Part shown: positions 11,916-21,837 of the stretch, piece after piece
Layout: each line of letters opens with the position of its first letter
Numbering within the stretch: position 1 is the first letter of the stretch
Assembly (NCBI GenBank): GCA_014529385.2
Contig: CM043944.1
Location: 169,081,740 to 169,145,739, forward strand
From: Adiantum capillus-veneris
Lineage: Eukaryota > Streptophyta > Polypodiopsida > Polypodiales > Pteridaceae
Length of the DNA stretch: 64,000 bases
Direction: 5' to 3'
Program-made: the position numbers and the translations under genes
The notes under the pieces: model-generated
Database searches by the model: none
What the model was told of the DNA's origin: nothing
The model's input: only the letters and a program-made list of their open reading frames with translations

Positions 11916-13491
11916 CAGAGTAATAAGAATGCTTTACTTGCTTGCCATATTGACATTCATTACAAAAGTCAAGCTTTGTGCCTTTAGCATCAAGCTTGTT
12001 CAAAGTACAAAGCTTAGAAAGGCCCTTTTGGCTCATATGGCCAAGCCTCTTGTGCCACAACTCCATGTGAGAGTTAATTCTAGCCAATGCAATAAACTTG
12101 CCCAACACGGCCTTTCCATGCATGCAGTAAAGTGTCCCTTTCTTTGTGCCCTTTACAATCAGCCTTGAGCCTTTGGTCATTTTCCATGACCCTCTCTCAA
12201 ACAAGATCGTAACCATGCATATCCATATGTCCAACAGAAAGCAGACTCTTCTTGATTCCCGGCACATATCTAACATCATGCAAGACAAGCTCATTTGTCC
12301 ATCTATGGAGAGATGCACAGTGCCAATACCCTCAATGGAACATGCATGATTGTTTCCAAGGTATACATGGCCACGCTTGCCTGCATCAAAAGTAGAGAAA
12401 CACTCCTTGATAGGAGTCACATGAAATGAAGCACCAGAATCAACAATCCAAGTCTGGGATAATGCATCATTGACAGTCAACAAAGCATCAATAAGATCAC
12501 TCTTGGTGATCTGCATGTCCTGTGAATGAACATTAAGAGAGGCATCATAGTCATAAGCATCATCATCTGACAAAGTGGCACACAAGATGTCCTCTACATC
12601 TGACAGCTCCTCAATCACGACACTAGAAGCCACATTGGCCTTCTCTTTGTCCTTTGAGCTATCCTGTGCATCTGCCTTCACTTCCTTCTTCTCTTTCTTT
12701 TTGTCTCCGCCATTCTTTTTGCTTTCTAACTCAGCTGTATAGTAGCTGCAATCGGGTTTCTTGTGACCTTTCTTGCCACATTGATAGCAAGTCACATCAC
12801 CCTTGCCTTTGCTTGCATTTCCCCTTTCTTTACTCTTACTCTTACTCCTTTGTGCATAAGCATTCTTCTTTTCTATCCTGCCTCTAACCATATTGGCAGA
12901 GCTGCCTCCCTCTCCACTTGCTTTCCTCCTGATTTCTTCATTCAAGATAGAACCCTTAACACCATCAAAGGTCAAATTGTGGTTATTGGACAACGAAACC
13001 ACCCAAGTTTCCCATGACTCAGGTAAGGTCATAAGCAAGAAGATAGCTTTCAGCTTATCATCAAAAGGGGGCAAGCCAGAATCCTGTAACTGCGACAAAG
13101 TACCTGCGAACAATGACAAGTGCTCTGCGGCGCTCTTGGACTCATCTAGTTGCATGCCAACAAGTTTTTGCATCAAGTGCACCTGTTTGACAGGCGTTGT
13201 ATTTTCATACATTCCCTTTAACTTCTCCCACACATCAAAAGCAGTCGTGAGACCTTTCACATCAATGACGGTCTCATCGCTCATGGACATTTTAATATAT
13301 GTAACGGCTTTCCTGTTCATGCTAACCAATGCTTCATCTGTCATATTCTGTGGCTCCACCTGTTCAAGTGTCCTTTCGCAATCCTTAAGAAATAGGATTC
13401 CCTGAATCCTGTCTTTCCAAAGATCAAAACCTGTTCCATTGAACCTCTTAATCTCGAAGAGGTTCTTCATATCCGAAAAAGATGAGGCCAT
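11764..13491 (-). CDS. Copia gag-protease-GAG-pre-integrase ORF of Co1
   Basis: A 575-codon open frame starting MASSFSDMKNLFEIKRFNG. Residues 1-225 are the UBN2-type Copia gag. A CCHC knuckle, CYQCGKKGHKKPDC, is at about 235-248. A lysine- and acid-rich linker follows. The aspartic protease motif WIVDSGASFHVTP is at about 348-360. The GAG-pre-integrase finger (ELWHKRLGHMSQKGLSKL, then [13 protein letters not shown]) is near 475-525. Between protease and finger (after HLSIDG) a small deletion and a compensating frame change scramble about 35 residues compared with the sister copy. The frame ends at the 13-bp duplication. The gag half looks intact. Confidence 0.9.
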   Translation of the reverse strand: MASSFSDMKNLFEIKRFNGTGFDLWKDRIQGILFLKDCERTLEQVEPQNMTDEALVSMNRKAVTYIKMSMSDETVIDVKGLTTAFDVWEKLKGMYENTTPVKQVHLMQKLVGMQLDESKSAAEHLSLFAGTLSQLQDSGLPPFDDKLKAIFLLMTLPESWETWVVSLSNNHNLTFDGVKGSILNEEIRRKASGEGGSSANMVRGRIEKKNAYAQRSKSKSKERGNASKGKGDVTCYQCGKKGHKKPDCSYYTAELESKKNGGDKKKEKKEVKADAQDSSKDKEKANVASSVVIEELSDVEDILCATLSDDDAYDYDASLNVHSQDMQITKSDLIDALLTVNDALSQTWIVDSGASFHVTPIKECFSTFDAGKRGHVYLGNNHACSIEGIGTVHLSIDGQMSLSCMMLDMCRESRRVCFLLDIWICMVTILFERGSWKMTKGSRLIVKGTKKGTLYCMHGKAVLGKFIALARINSHMELWHKRLGHMSQKGLSKLCTLNKLDAKGTKLDFCNECQYGKQVKHSYYSGVSRKSYVLDLIHSDVCRMPTKSIGGACYFVSFVDDHSRKIWVYLLKSIA

Positions 13492-14245
13492 AGTTGCACG
13501 AAATAAGAGGGATAAAACGTTGAATTTTTGGGCAAAAGGCGCAAAAATCGGAGTATAGCCTCATAGAGATGTGCACTACAGCTCCAAATGGTCACAGGAG
13601 CAATTTGGGGAAAAATAGGACGATTTGGGCACAAAATTCAATTTTTGAAATTTATGCGCAGGAAATTTCAGCGAGCGAATTTGTGCTTGAAAACAACAAA
13701 TTTTGTTGTTTTTAGCCTCGAAGACATACATAAGGTTAATACACAGCCTTTAGAAGCATGTAAGCACAAAAGCCCCAATTTGTAGCATCAAAATTGCATG
13801 AAATTGAGCCACAAATGGTCATACATCGACAAAATTTGTCGAATGTGTGTAGATTGCATCAAATTGCACTTTCCCCAATGTAATCGCACCATAAAAACAC
13901 TTGCAAAAACTTGCGTAAATCTGAAATTTGCTTAAAACACCTGCTTTAGGGCTTGTTTTTCGGCAATTTCAGGGTTTTCGGGTAGCGGAGACTTAGCAAA
14001 AGTATTCCCACACCTTAATACATCATTTGCAAAACCTGTATTTTGCTGTCATAACCTGTAATTTCCTGTTTTTGACCTAATTTCAGCCTGTTTTAGGTCA
14101 ATTTTGGTTGCCGAGAGCTCTCTAGTGTCCGGGACGAGTACTTTAGCGATGAAATTGCAAAATCTCGCGTGAAAGTTGACCTTCTTCTCTGAAATTCAGC
14201 GTTTGCAGGTTTGAGGGCAAATCCTAATCGGGCTCTGATACCAGC

Positions 14246-14524
14246 TGACGAGCGCGCGACGGTGTTTGCAAGTGAAAGAGCATGCGAGGAAGTGCAGTGT
14301 GTGTGCAAAGAGGGGAGGCGAAGGCAAGCAGGAGAGGAAGCGCTAGCAGAAGAGAGAGGGCTCACGTTTTTGGGGAAAACTCAATAAGTGAGTTTTGGGT
14401 TTTCCCACTTTTATTATAAGTGACCTTTAAAAAATGTGTCCAGGTTCATATTGAACCTTCAATATGAACCTGGACAAAGTAAAAAAATGTACAAAAAGGG
14501 GTTATTTAGGCCTTTAACCCAACA
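14246..14524 (-). repeat. 5' LTR of Co1
   Basis: A 279-bp LTR next to the primer-binding site. It contains a 13-bp duplication (the CTTCAATATGAAC block near 14458-14471) that accounts exactly for the length difference from the 3' LTR. Confidence 0.9.
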
Positions 14525-14622
14525 GTACTGGGAGCAAAATAGCATATAGCAATATATAGGTATTTGCCAGTCTCTGCCTTCAATCTCACCCACATGTTTC
14601 TAGCTTGCTCTTCTCTTCGAAC
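14525..14622 (-). mobile_element. LINE copy R-A, endonuclease N-terminal remnant
   Basis: Homology to the LINE endonuclease (minus strand, MWVRLKAETGKYLYIAICYF) resumes immediately beyond the Copia target duplication and fades by about 14622. The LINE is therefore 5'-truncated in its endonuclease. The same region is intact in the copies near 34790 and 42290. Confidence 0.7.
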
Positions 14623-16223
14623 AAGACTGAGGAAGAGAGAGATAGAGGAAGAGAGAGTCTTGCTGCAGAAAGCCTAAATGTAGCCTACTGGACCACTGAA
14701 GTTCTGAACGCTGCAGAATGAAGAAACCTGTCTTGCTGCAGAATGGGAGAGAGTATTACATTTATTTAGAGGTTGGAGTCTGCCAATGGGACAAATGATA
14801 CGTCCCACTTTGGGTGTGCCATCACAAGAAGAAAACTGAACTGCAACTCAAAGCTCTGGATATGGTGAGAAACATTTTACAAAAGGTATGAAAATTCTCA
14901 TGCATAAGAAAATATGGATGACATGATAATACAATAAACGTTTTCCTCATCTCTTTGGTGGTGCAGTGATGAATTCCCTTATGACAGCTTTTCCTCGTCT
15001 GTCCACCATTCTCTCTCCATTCCTCGCTTCTTGTACTGTTTCAACTTTCTACATTGTCGGTCTATCCTTCAGTTGAAGTGGAGTAAGCTCATCTGCAATC
15101 CCTTCTGAAGTTCCCCTCTTACTTTGATCTTCTCTATCATATCAAAGTACCCTACCCTTTGCCTGTTGCTCTTAACTTCCATGACCATTGGATCACCAAG
15201 GTCGACAAAGTGGATAACCTTGTTTAATCTTTCCTCAGCATGTTTTTCTCTCAAGTGTTGTCCTGAATCTTGTTCTTCCTGTATCCAACAGTTGGGGAGA
15301 GTTGTCCGATCTCTTTTGAATTTGTGCTTTACCTAAATAGATTCAGCTGTGTCTGTAGCTTCGTACGATTTTCTTTTTTCTTCTTTCTTGATTGATTCTA
15401 TTTTGATGGTTGCAATCTCTCCATGTATTTTCTTCACTTCTTCCATCAGATACATCTCCCTGGAGTGTCGGTAGGTCTCTGGCAGCCTCTTTGGATACAA
15501 TACAGGTGATGCATCGGGATCTCCTGAATTTACCTCTGGCGTTTGTATGATGCATTGTATCCAGGGACTTGTGGTTTCATTCTGGCTGTAATCTCTTCTG
15601 CTGTTCAAAGAGCCACTCCTCGTGTAAATAATTCCCTAGTTGGCCTGTCGTATCTGCTAGCTGGAAAAATCAATTGGCCGTGCATATCCGCTGTCCCATG
15701 GGGACCACCGCTCTATGTTTGTACATGTTAAGTGGAAACGCTCAAGCGTCTGTAATCCTGAGCCATCATCATTAACTGTAGTAATATCCCTCTAGATCAA
15801 TTATGTGGGGCATCTTGGCATATACACAAGTAGAGAGGGCATCTGCTGAGTCCCGACAACTGATACTCTCACCATCATGTCTGCACAGTGTAAACTGTGC
15901 AGAATTTTGCCTCATGGGGGATAGGCCTTCCTCGAATGTGATGATACAACCGTCATACTGTGTGGGAGGTTTATATTCATGTATCATAATTTTTAAATTA
16001 GGGGCTGTGACTGTGCAATCCTTGTCCTTTCTTTGCCTTTGTGAGAGCTCCCGTTTGAGCGCTCTAGTCTTATCACTGTGTGAAAAAATATTTTGTATTA
16101 GTGTTACAAGTGCCAGGAAGAGAGACATAAATGTCAACTTTTGTTCTTGAAATCTTACTTGTACTTCAGAGTAGTGCGTTTTCATTATTAGCTTTTAGCA
16201 TTCATAATCTTCCACTTTGACAG
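14623..16223. other. Probable BTS intron with unidentified minus-strand coding-like stretch
   Basis: No exon of the downstream BTS gene is seen here. On the minus strand, 15772-16185 encodes 137 residues starting MKTHYSEVQVRFQEQKLTF, with a hydrophobic segment at about residues 17-33 (LTFMSLFLALVTLIQNIF) that could be a signal anchor. Further minus-strand frames at 15333-15608 and 15069-15254 have charged, protein-like composition. The frames are separated by stops. I recognise no family. 14623-15068 shows nothing but AG-rich runs (14625-14665). These frames could be an old retrotransposed or captured gene fragment, or chance. Confidence 0.3.
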
Positions 16224-19200
16224 TGCTGCTGAAGATAAGGTTCTATTTCCAGCAATCTCACAGAAGGCAAACCAGCAAATTTTGTTTGCTCACAAACATG
16301 CTGAGGAAGTGCGCTGTTTGGAGATAATTCGGGAGCATATTGAAGGTTTTCAGTTGACAAGAGAGGCAATAGCTTTAGACGCCTTCTATGGAAAACTCCA
16401 TGAACACGTGAATCAAGCGTGTCAGACCATCCAGCAGCATTTTTTGGATGAAGAAGCCAAGGTTATTATCACACGTCTCTGCTTAAATTGGTTGTTTAGG
16501 ATTTGGATTTTGACTGAATTGTGAAGCTTAATCATATCATGCTTTGCTTGTTGCAGATCTTCCCGCTTGCTCGCAAGAATATTAGCAAAAATGTGCAACG
16601 ATATTTGGTATACAGAAGTTTCCGAGTCATGCCTTTGAAGCTGCTGGAGAGAGTTCTTCCATGGCTTGTATCAGCACTCAAGGAGGAGGAAGCTAAAAAT
16701 GTCCTTGAGAATATACGCTTGGCAGGTTAGTTGCTTCTCTAATACACAAGTTCCTTTGTTTACGGGTAAAGTTCTAGCAGCTTTGGATTGGTTGTTGGTT
16801 TAGGTAGGTGGTTGCGTTAGCAATGCTAAGCCAGACTCACAGAAAGTGATTGCACAGGGGCATTTCGAATTTTAGTTGCATGTACACATCAATGCACCCA
16901 TGTTGGCATATTTCCTGCAGATGCTCAAAAGTCAATTTTTGGCTTTATTTCAGCACCGGAAAAAGATGCAGCTTTAGCAATTTTGTTGCTAGGTTGGGCT
17001 TGTGCAGGGCGTGGAGGATCTACGCCGACAAAAGATTTTAAATGCTTTTATTCAATGGAGGATTGTTTTTTAACTCAATTAACTGGGGCATTTGGAGGGA
17101 CTTGCTGCCAGTCCGAACATCATGTCAAGCAGGATGGAGAGGTTGATTATGCCAAAATAAATGAGGATTCTGTAAAACGTGCAAGAAATGAAAATGTTGG
17201 TGCTGTGCAGATCGAACAAAGTAATTTTGTGGTAGCTGCTCAGTCAAAAGTTTCCAGACAAACCGGGTCTTGCTGCGTACCTGCACTGGGAGTGGGCAGA
17301 AGTAGCCGCAAAGGCGGATTTGCCATGAAAGAGACCCCTCAGTCTTCCTTTTTGGAGTCCTTGTCAAAAAGCTATTTTGGTTCAGGTCTGTTTGGTTTAG
17401 GTAACAATTTAGAATCGCCGGGTTGTTGTGCAGCTCCCAAGCCGATTGATACGATTTTTCAGTTTCATAAAGCAATACGGAAAGATTTGGAGTACCTGGA
17501 TTGTGAGTCTGCAAAACTTGGGGAATGTGATTTAGAGTTTTTAAGACAGTTCAATGGCAGGTTTCTGCTTTTATGGGGTTTGTATCGTGCTCACAGTAAT
17601 GCTGAGGATGAGATTGTTTTTCCAGCTTTAGAAGCAAAAGAAGCTCTTCACAATGTCAGTCATTCATATACTATTGATCATAAACATGAGGAGAAACTTT
17701 TCAAGGAAATATCAAACGTGTTATCTGAGCTCTCACATTTATTGGGCGATATGCCCAGGCAGGAAGCTTCCACGATTTTAAGCAATGTAAAAAAAAACAC
17801 AACCAACCAATGCCACGGCCTTACGGTGCAGAAGCAAGCCCTTGCTGCGAAGTTGCAGGGAATGTGCAAATCTGTACGGGTTACTTTAGATCAGCATGTG
17901 TCCAGAGAGGAGATCGAGTTATGGCCTTTGTTTGCTCTCCATTTCACCACAGAGGAACAAGAGAAGATTATTGGCCAGATTATAGGAACAACTGGAGCAG
18001 AAGTTTTACAGGCTATGCTTCCTTGGGTGACTACAGCACTATCACAGGAGGAGCAAAGCACAATGATGTACACTTGGCGACAGGCAACTCGAAACACCAT
18101 GTTCGACAAATGGTTACAGGCATGGTGGAAAGGATCTCCGTCTGGAACACCTGATCCAAATGTATCTGATGATGATATACCTCAATCAGGGACTCCAGAG
18201 AGCTTACAACTTGTCGCAGATTATCTCTCAAACGGTAAGCTTGAGAGAGAGGGTAGCACATCAAGCTTGTCTAAAACCTCTGACTGTATGACAGTGGAGA
18301 CAGTTTTATGTGAAGATTCCTTGGACCTGGATGGTAGCTTGAGAAAGAAAGAGCAGCAAGATTGCTTTGACATAAAACTGGTGGGAGGCGAACAAGCCTC
18401 ATTGTTGTCAAATGATGACTGTTTGCAAGCCTTCACTGGGAAAATTGAAGAAGTGTCTGCAAAATTCAAACCAGGCTGGCAAGACATCTTTAGAATGAAC
18501 GAAAAGGAGTTGGAAGCGGCAGTCAGGAAAGTATCTGGCGATGCCTCCCTTGATCCCCGTCGCAAAGCGTATCTTATGCAAAATCTTTTGACCAGGTATT
18601 GCACATAAACTTCTTGCAATGCATGCGTCAGTTTGTGCTTTTACAGAACTCCATTCCAGCAACTAAGACTCGTGATGTTATAGTCGTTGGATTGTAGCTC
18701 AACAGTACGTACCTGGTGCTATCATCGAATCTATGACAGGTGGGCAGGAAGAGGTTTCAGACCGTTGCCCATCATATACCAATGCTAACGAACAGATCTT
18801 TGGCTGTGAGCATTATAAACGCAATTGCAAATTGAGAGCATCTTGTTGTGGGGTCTTGTTTCCTTGCCATTTTTGCCATGACAAAGCTAGCGATCACTCA
18901 ATGGACAGGTAATCTTCTGTTCGCTCTTTACTTGATTCTATACCGTTAGACAACAGTTAGTGAGGGTTGCAATGACGTGATCTGTATCACAGGCAGGCAA
19001 CAAAAGAGATGTTGTGCATGAGGTGTTTGGAGATACAACCAGTAGCCCAAAACTGTGCCACTCCTTCTTGTGAAAGTTTCAGCATGGCAAAATACTATTG
19101 CAGCATTTGTAAACTTTTTGATGATAAAAGGTAAGCTGAGGTATTTTTGTTTTTGTGTGCTACACCTTTTGGAATTTGGTAGTGTTACCTTTTTTTCTAA

Positions 19201-19975
19201 TTGGAGCAATCGACATGAACGAATGCCCGCAGGGAAATCTACCATTGCCCAGCCTGCAATTTATGCAGGGTAGGCAAAGGACTGGGAAAAGACTTTTTCC
19301 ATTGCATGACATGCAATGCATGCATGTCTACTTCTTTAACTAGCCATAAATGCCGGGAAAAAGGGCTGGAATCAAACTGCCCAATCTGCCATGATTACCT
19401 TTTCACCTCACACACCCCAGTAAAGGCCCTCTCCTGTGGCCACTTCATGCACTCTGCGTGCTATAGGGTATTCATTTTGCCTTCCTTTCATTCATAAGAT
19501 TGAAACTTTATAAGTAGTGCCTGATATTTATGCGGGTTTCTGGCTACAGGCATACACATACAGTCATTATACGTGTCCAATCTGCACTAAATCATTGGGG
19601 GACATGAATGTAAGTTTTAGGAGATTTTATGTTTTTATTAATGTATAAATGCTTTCTATATGCTTGTTTTTATTCTAAATCTCAGTCCTTCCATGCTGTT
19701 GTATGTAGGTTTACTTTGGTATGCTTGATGCTCTATTGGCTTCAGAGCAACTTCCGGAGGAGTATAGGGACAGACAACAGGCATGCTTTTATCAGTGATT
19801 TTGGTCTTTACATATGAGCCTCCTTATGGTTTTATCCTCTAATGAAGTAGTTTTTTTCAAATGATACACACAGAATATACTTTGTAACGATTGTGGGCAG
19901 AAGGGCACTGCTGCATTTCATTGGCTTTACCACAAGTGTTGCCAATGTGGTTCCTATAATACACGAACAATCTGA
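16224..19975 (+). CDS. BTS: BRUTUS/HRZ-type hemerythrin E3 ubiquitin ligase, 5'-partial, nine exons
   Basis: BTS/HRZ proteins bind iron through hemerythrin (HHE) domains and ubiquitinate regulators of iron-deficiency responses. Exons inferred from splice sites and frame: 16224-16461, 16557-16725, 16954-18595, 18684-18908, 18993-19130, 19233-19467, 19550-19609, 19709-19780, 19874-19975 (TGA). They code for about 959 residues. Exons 1-2 give the second half of HHE2 (AAEDKVLFPAI to LPWLVSAL). Exon 3 has HHE3 (FQFHKAIRKDLEYL, HSNAEDEIVFPALE, DQHVSREEIELWPLF) and ends in the conserved NEKELEAAVRKVSGD stretch. Exons 4-5 form the CHY zinc finger (GCEHYKRNCKLRASCC), exon 6 the CTCHY finger and start of RING (CPICHDYLF, CGHFMHSAC), exon 7 the last RING cysteines (CPICTKSLGD), and exon 9 the zinc ribbon. 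HHE1 and the start of HHE2 are missing upstream. An alternative first acceptor at 16199 is in frame but would put Asp where HHE2 has an iron-ligand His; the acceptor at 16224 avoids this. No coding lesion was seen in the nine exons. The exon 8 donor is GC. Confidence 0.92.
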
Positions 19976-21837
19976 GCCATACATGGTAACAACCATTCGC
20001 TTGGTTTCATGGTGTCTCTTGGGCTTCATATATGCAGAGTTCTCTCTCTCGTTGCTTTTGCACTTGAAAATGTTGTCACCTATCCATCAGTTGTTTGTAG
20101 AGTTTGTTTGAGTTTAAGACGCCTTCATCTTGGTCTACGAGTTCACTTGTTGGTTCTACGAGTTCACTACTTGGTTTTCGAAGAAGAAGCATCTTTCTTT
20201 GGAGGTAAACACATCCAGTCAAATTAAAGAGATGACACATAAGATCTCGAATAGAAGAGATGAAGAGGGAGTGTAGGAATGTGAATCAGGAGTTACTATG
20301 GAGGTGCATACTCTCATCTATGCACATTAGGCTGCTTTCACAGACGAAAATGAGTTCTTGTGAAATGGTCTCTACTTAACTTCTATGCTTTTGAAATGTG
20401 TCATGAGCTAGTCACACTCTCAACAATCTGCTGTATACTTCAAAGCGTGCTCGTAATGGCAAAACTCCTTTCTGAAACATCGTCTGCTTGTGGCATAGGG
20501 AATGCACCATCTTCTAGTGAAAAAGTGCTAGGATTTTTATATCTTTTGTCCTGCTTTCTAATAAGGATATTTAAGCTATCCTTCTAGCATGGTTTTCTGG
20601 GTAAGTCTGACCTTGTCACAATAGCACAATCATAATACTATCCCCATTAATTAACGTGACTTACAAATCCATGTTGAAGTTGTGGTTGGATGGAACATTT
20701 CCTTGATTTAGAATGTGCTGTGAAAGATAAGCACTTCAGCCCACTTCTCTTCCTCTCCTCATCCGCTCATCATTACAATTTGCAGTTCGAAGATGGTGGA
20801 GAAGGTGGCCTTCATTATTGTCTACGGCTTGCTCTTCCATTTTTTGGCCAGCTTGGATCACTCTTACCCGGCAATGCATGCTTACAGCTTTAGGTTGTGT
20901 CGAAGACTTCTTCCGTGCAGTGTGTGTCAGGTTTGTGTGTGCATAGAGTTTGGCCTTTTCAAGCAAGCTTTGTTTCCTTTTGCTCTGTAAATCGACTTTT
21001 GGGTGTGTGTGTGTGTGTGTGTATGAATGAAGTCTGTTTTCAGAGCATTTTCTCGCTTCATTTCATTGTTTTCTTTATTTTCTGTATTCTTCATTGTGTT
21101 TCTCGCATTTCTTGATTTCTGGTGTTTACCGTATTGGGTTAGTTGTTTGGCTTGTTGCTGTCGACTTGTTGTTCTGCTCTCTAGGTTTCTACATCAGGTC
21201 TCTAGAGGGTGTTGCTTTCAGAGCCTCCTTCATGGTCTTCTTGGAGCTGCCTCCCCAGCTCTGATCTTCAGGAACCACCTTCAGCAAGTGGACTGGTTTT
21301 TATTCTGGTTGATAGCTCTTTGTTAGCTCCAGTGCAGTTCCTTGTTGCTCCTCTTCTAGCATCCTCCTGCAGTTTCTGGGTGATGTCATTTACTATTCTC
21401 CCTCATCTTCATCATCAACTGCTTTCTCCTTCTCATTACCTTCTGCTGTCAGATTTTACAAGTTGGCGGGCCTTGCCCGATGTTCGAACTCGTGCAGATG
21501 TTCTTGTCTTTTCACCCCTGGTGACTTTTGGTAATATGCAGTAGCAGAGTAAGCTTTTGGTGGGAGTGCCTATCTTTTAAACGTAGTTGTTGTCCTCTCC
21601 ACTTAGCTTGCCAAGGCACTTTTTACTCTCTTTAGGAGAGGCTTTAACCCTAGCGTTCATTTTTTCTACAGTTTGCCATGTGGCTAGTTATATCGAGTTT
21701 TTGTAGTTTTCAAATTGTCGCCTTCGGGCCACTTCGTAACGTGCCCTCAGAATCGGCACCATTTGGGTGTTCTTAAGTAATAGAACTCTTTCTTTGCCAC
21801 ACACACACACACTTTTTTTGTAAATCAATTTGAGTAA
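19976..21837. other. Region downstream of BTS, no recognised gene
   Basis: The beginning is presumably the BTS 3' UTR. A (GT)n run lies at 21004-21022. Plus-strand frames around 21027-21544 are low-complexity (Leu, Phe and Ser) and not convincing. The stretch before 21800 ends in a short (AC)n run (about 21800-21814), followed by T7. From the facing LINE (minus strand) this would read as A7 then (GT)n, and may be its tail. Confidence 0.4.

Larger units (their letters stand above)
8967..14524 (-). mobile_element. Complete Copia retrotransposon, Co1
   Basis: A 5558-bp element on the minus strand, bounded by the 5-bp target duplication GTACT (8962-8966 and 14525-14529). The LTRs are 266 and 279 bp, starting TGTTGGGTTAAAGG and ending GCTCATCA or GCTCGTCA. 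The primer-binding site TGGTATCAGAGCC (14232-14243) matches initiator tRNA-Met. A polypurine tract AAGTGGGAGGT adjoins the 3' LTR. Domain order is gag, zinc knuckle, protease, GAG-pre-integrase, integrase, RT, RNase H, the Copia order. It inserted into LINE copy R-A. A sister copy is at 27369-32936. Confidence 0.95.

Noticed and set aside
16199-16223. BTS exon starting at 16199
   Set aside because: In frame, but gives FHFDSAAED with Asp in place of the conserved HHE His; the acceptor before 16224 (TTTGACAG) lets a split Ser codon keep the His in the upstream exon. Not proven without RNA data.
18596-18608. BTS stop codon at 18606-18608 in the long exon 3 frame
   Set aside because: This is intron read-through; the donor at 18595/18596 joined to 18684 restores the conserved TSRWIVAQQ.
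20009-20227. Small plus-strand frames downstream of BTS
   Set aside because: Short, low-complexity, no homology recognised; more likely 3' UTR or intergenic sequence.
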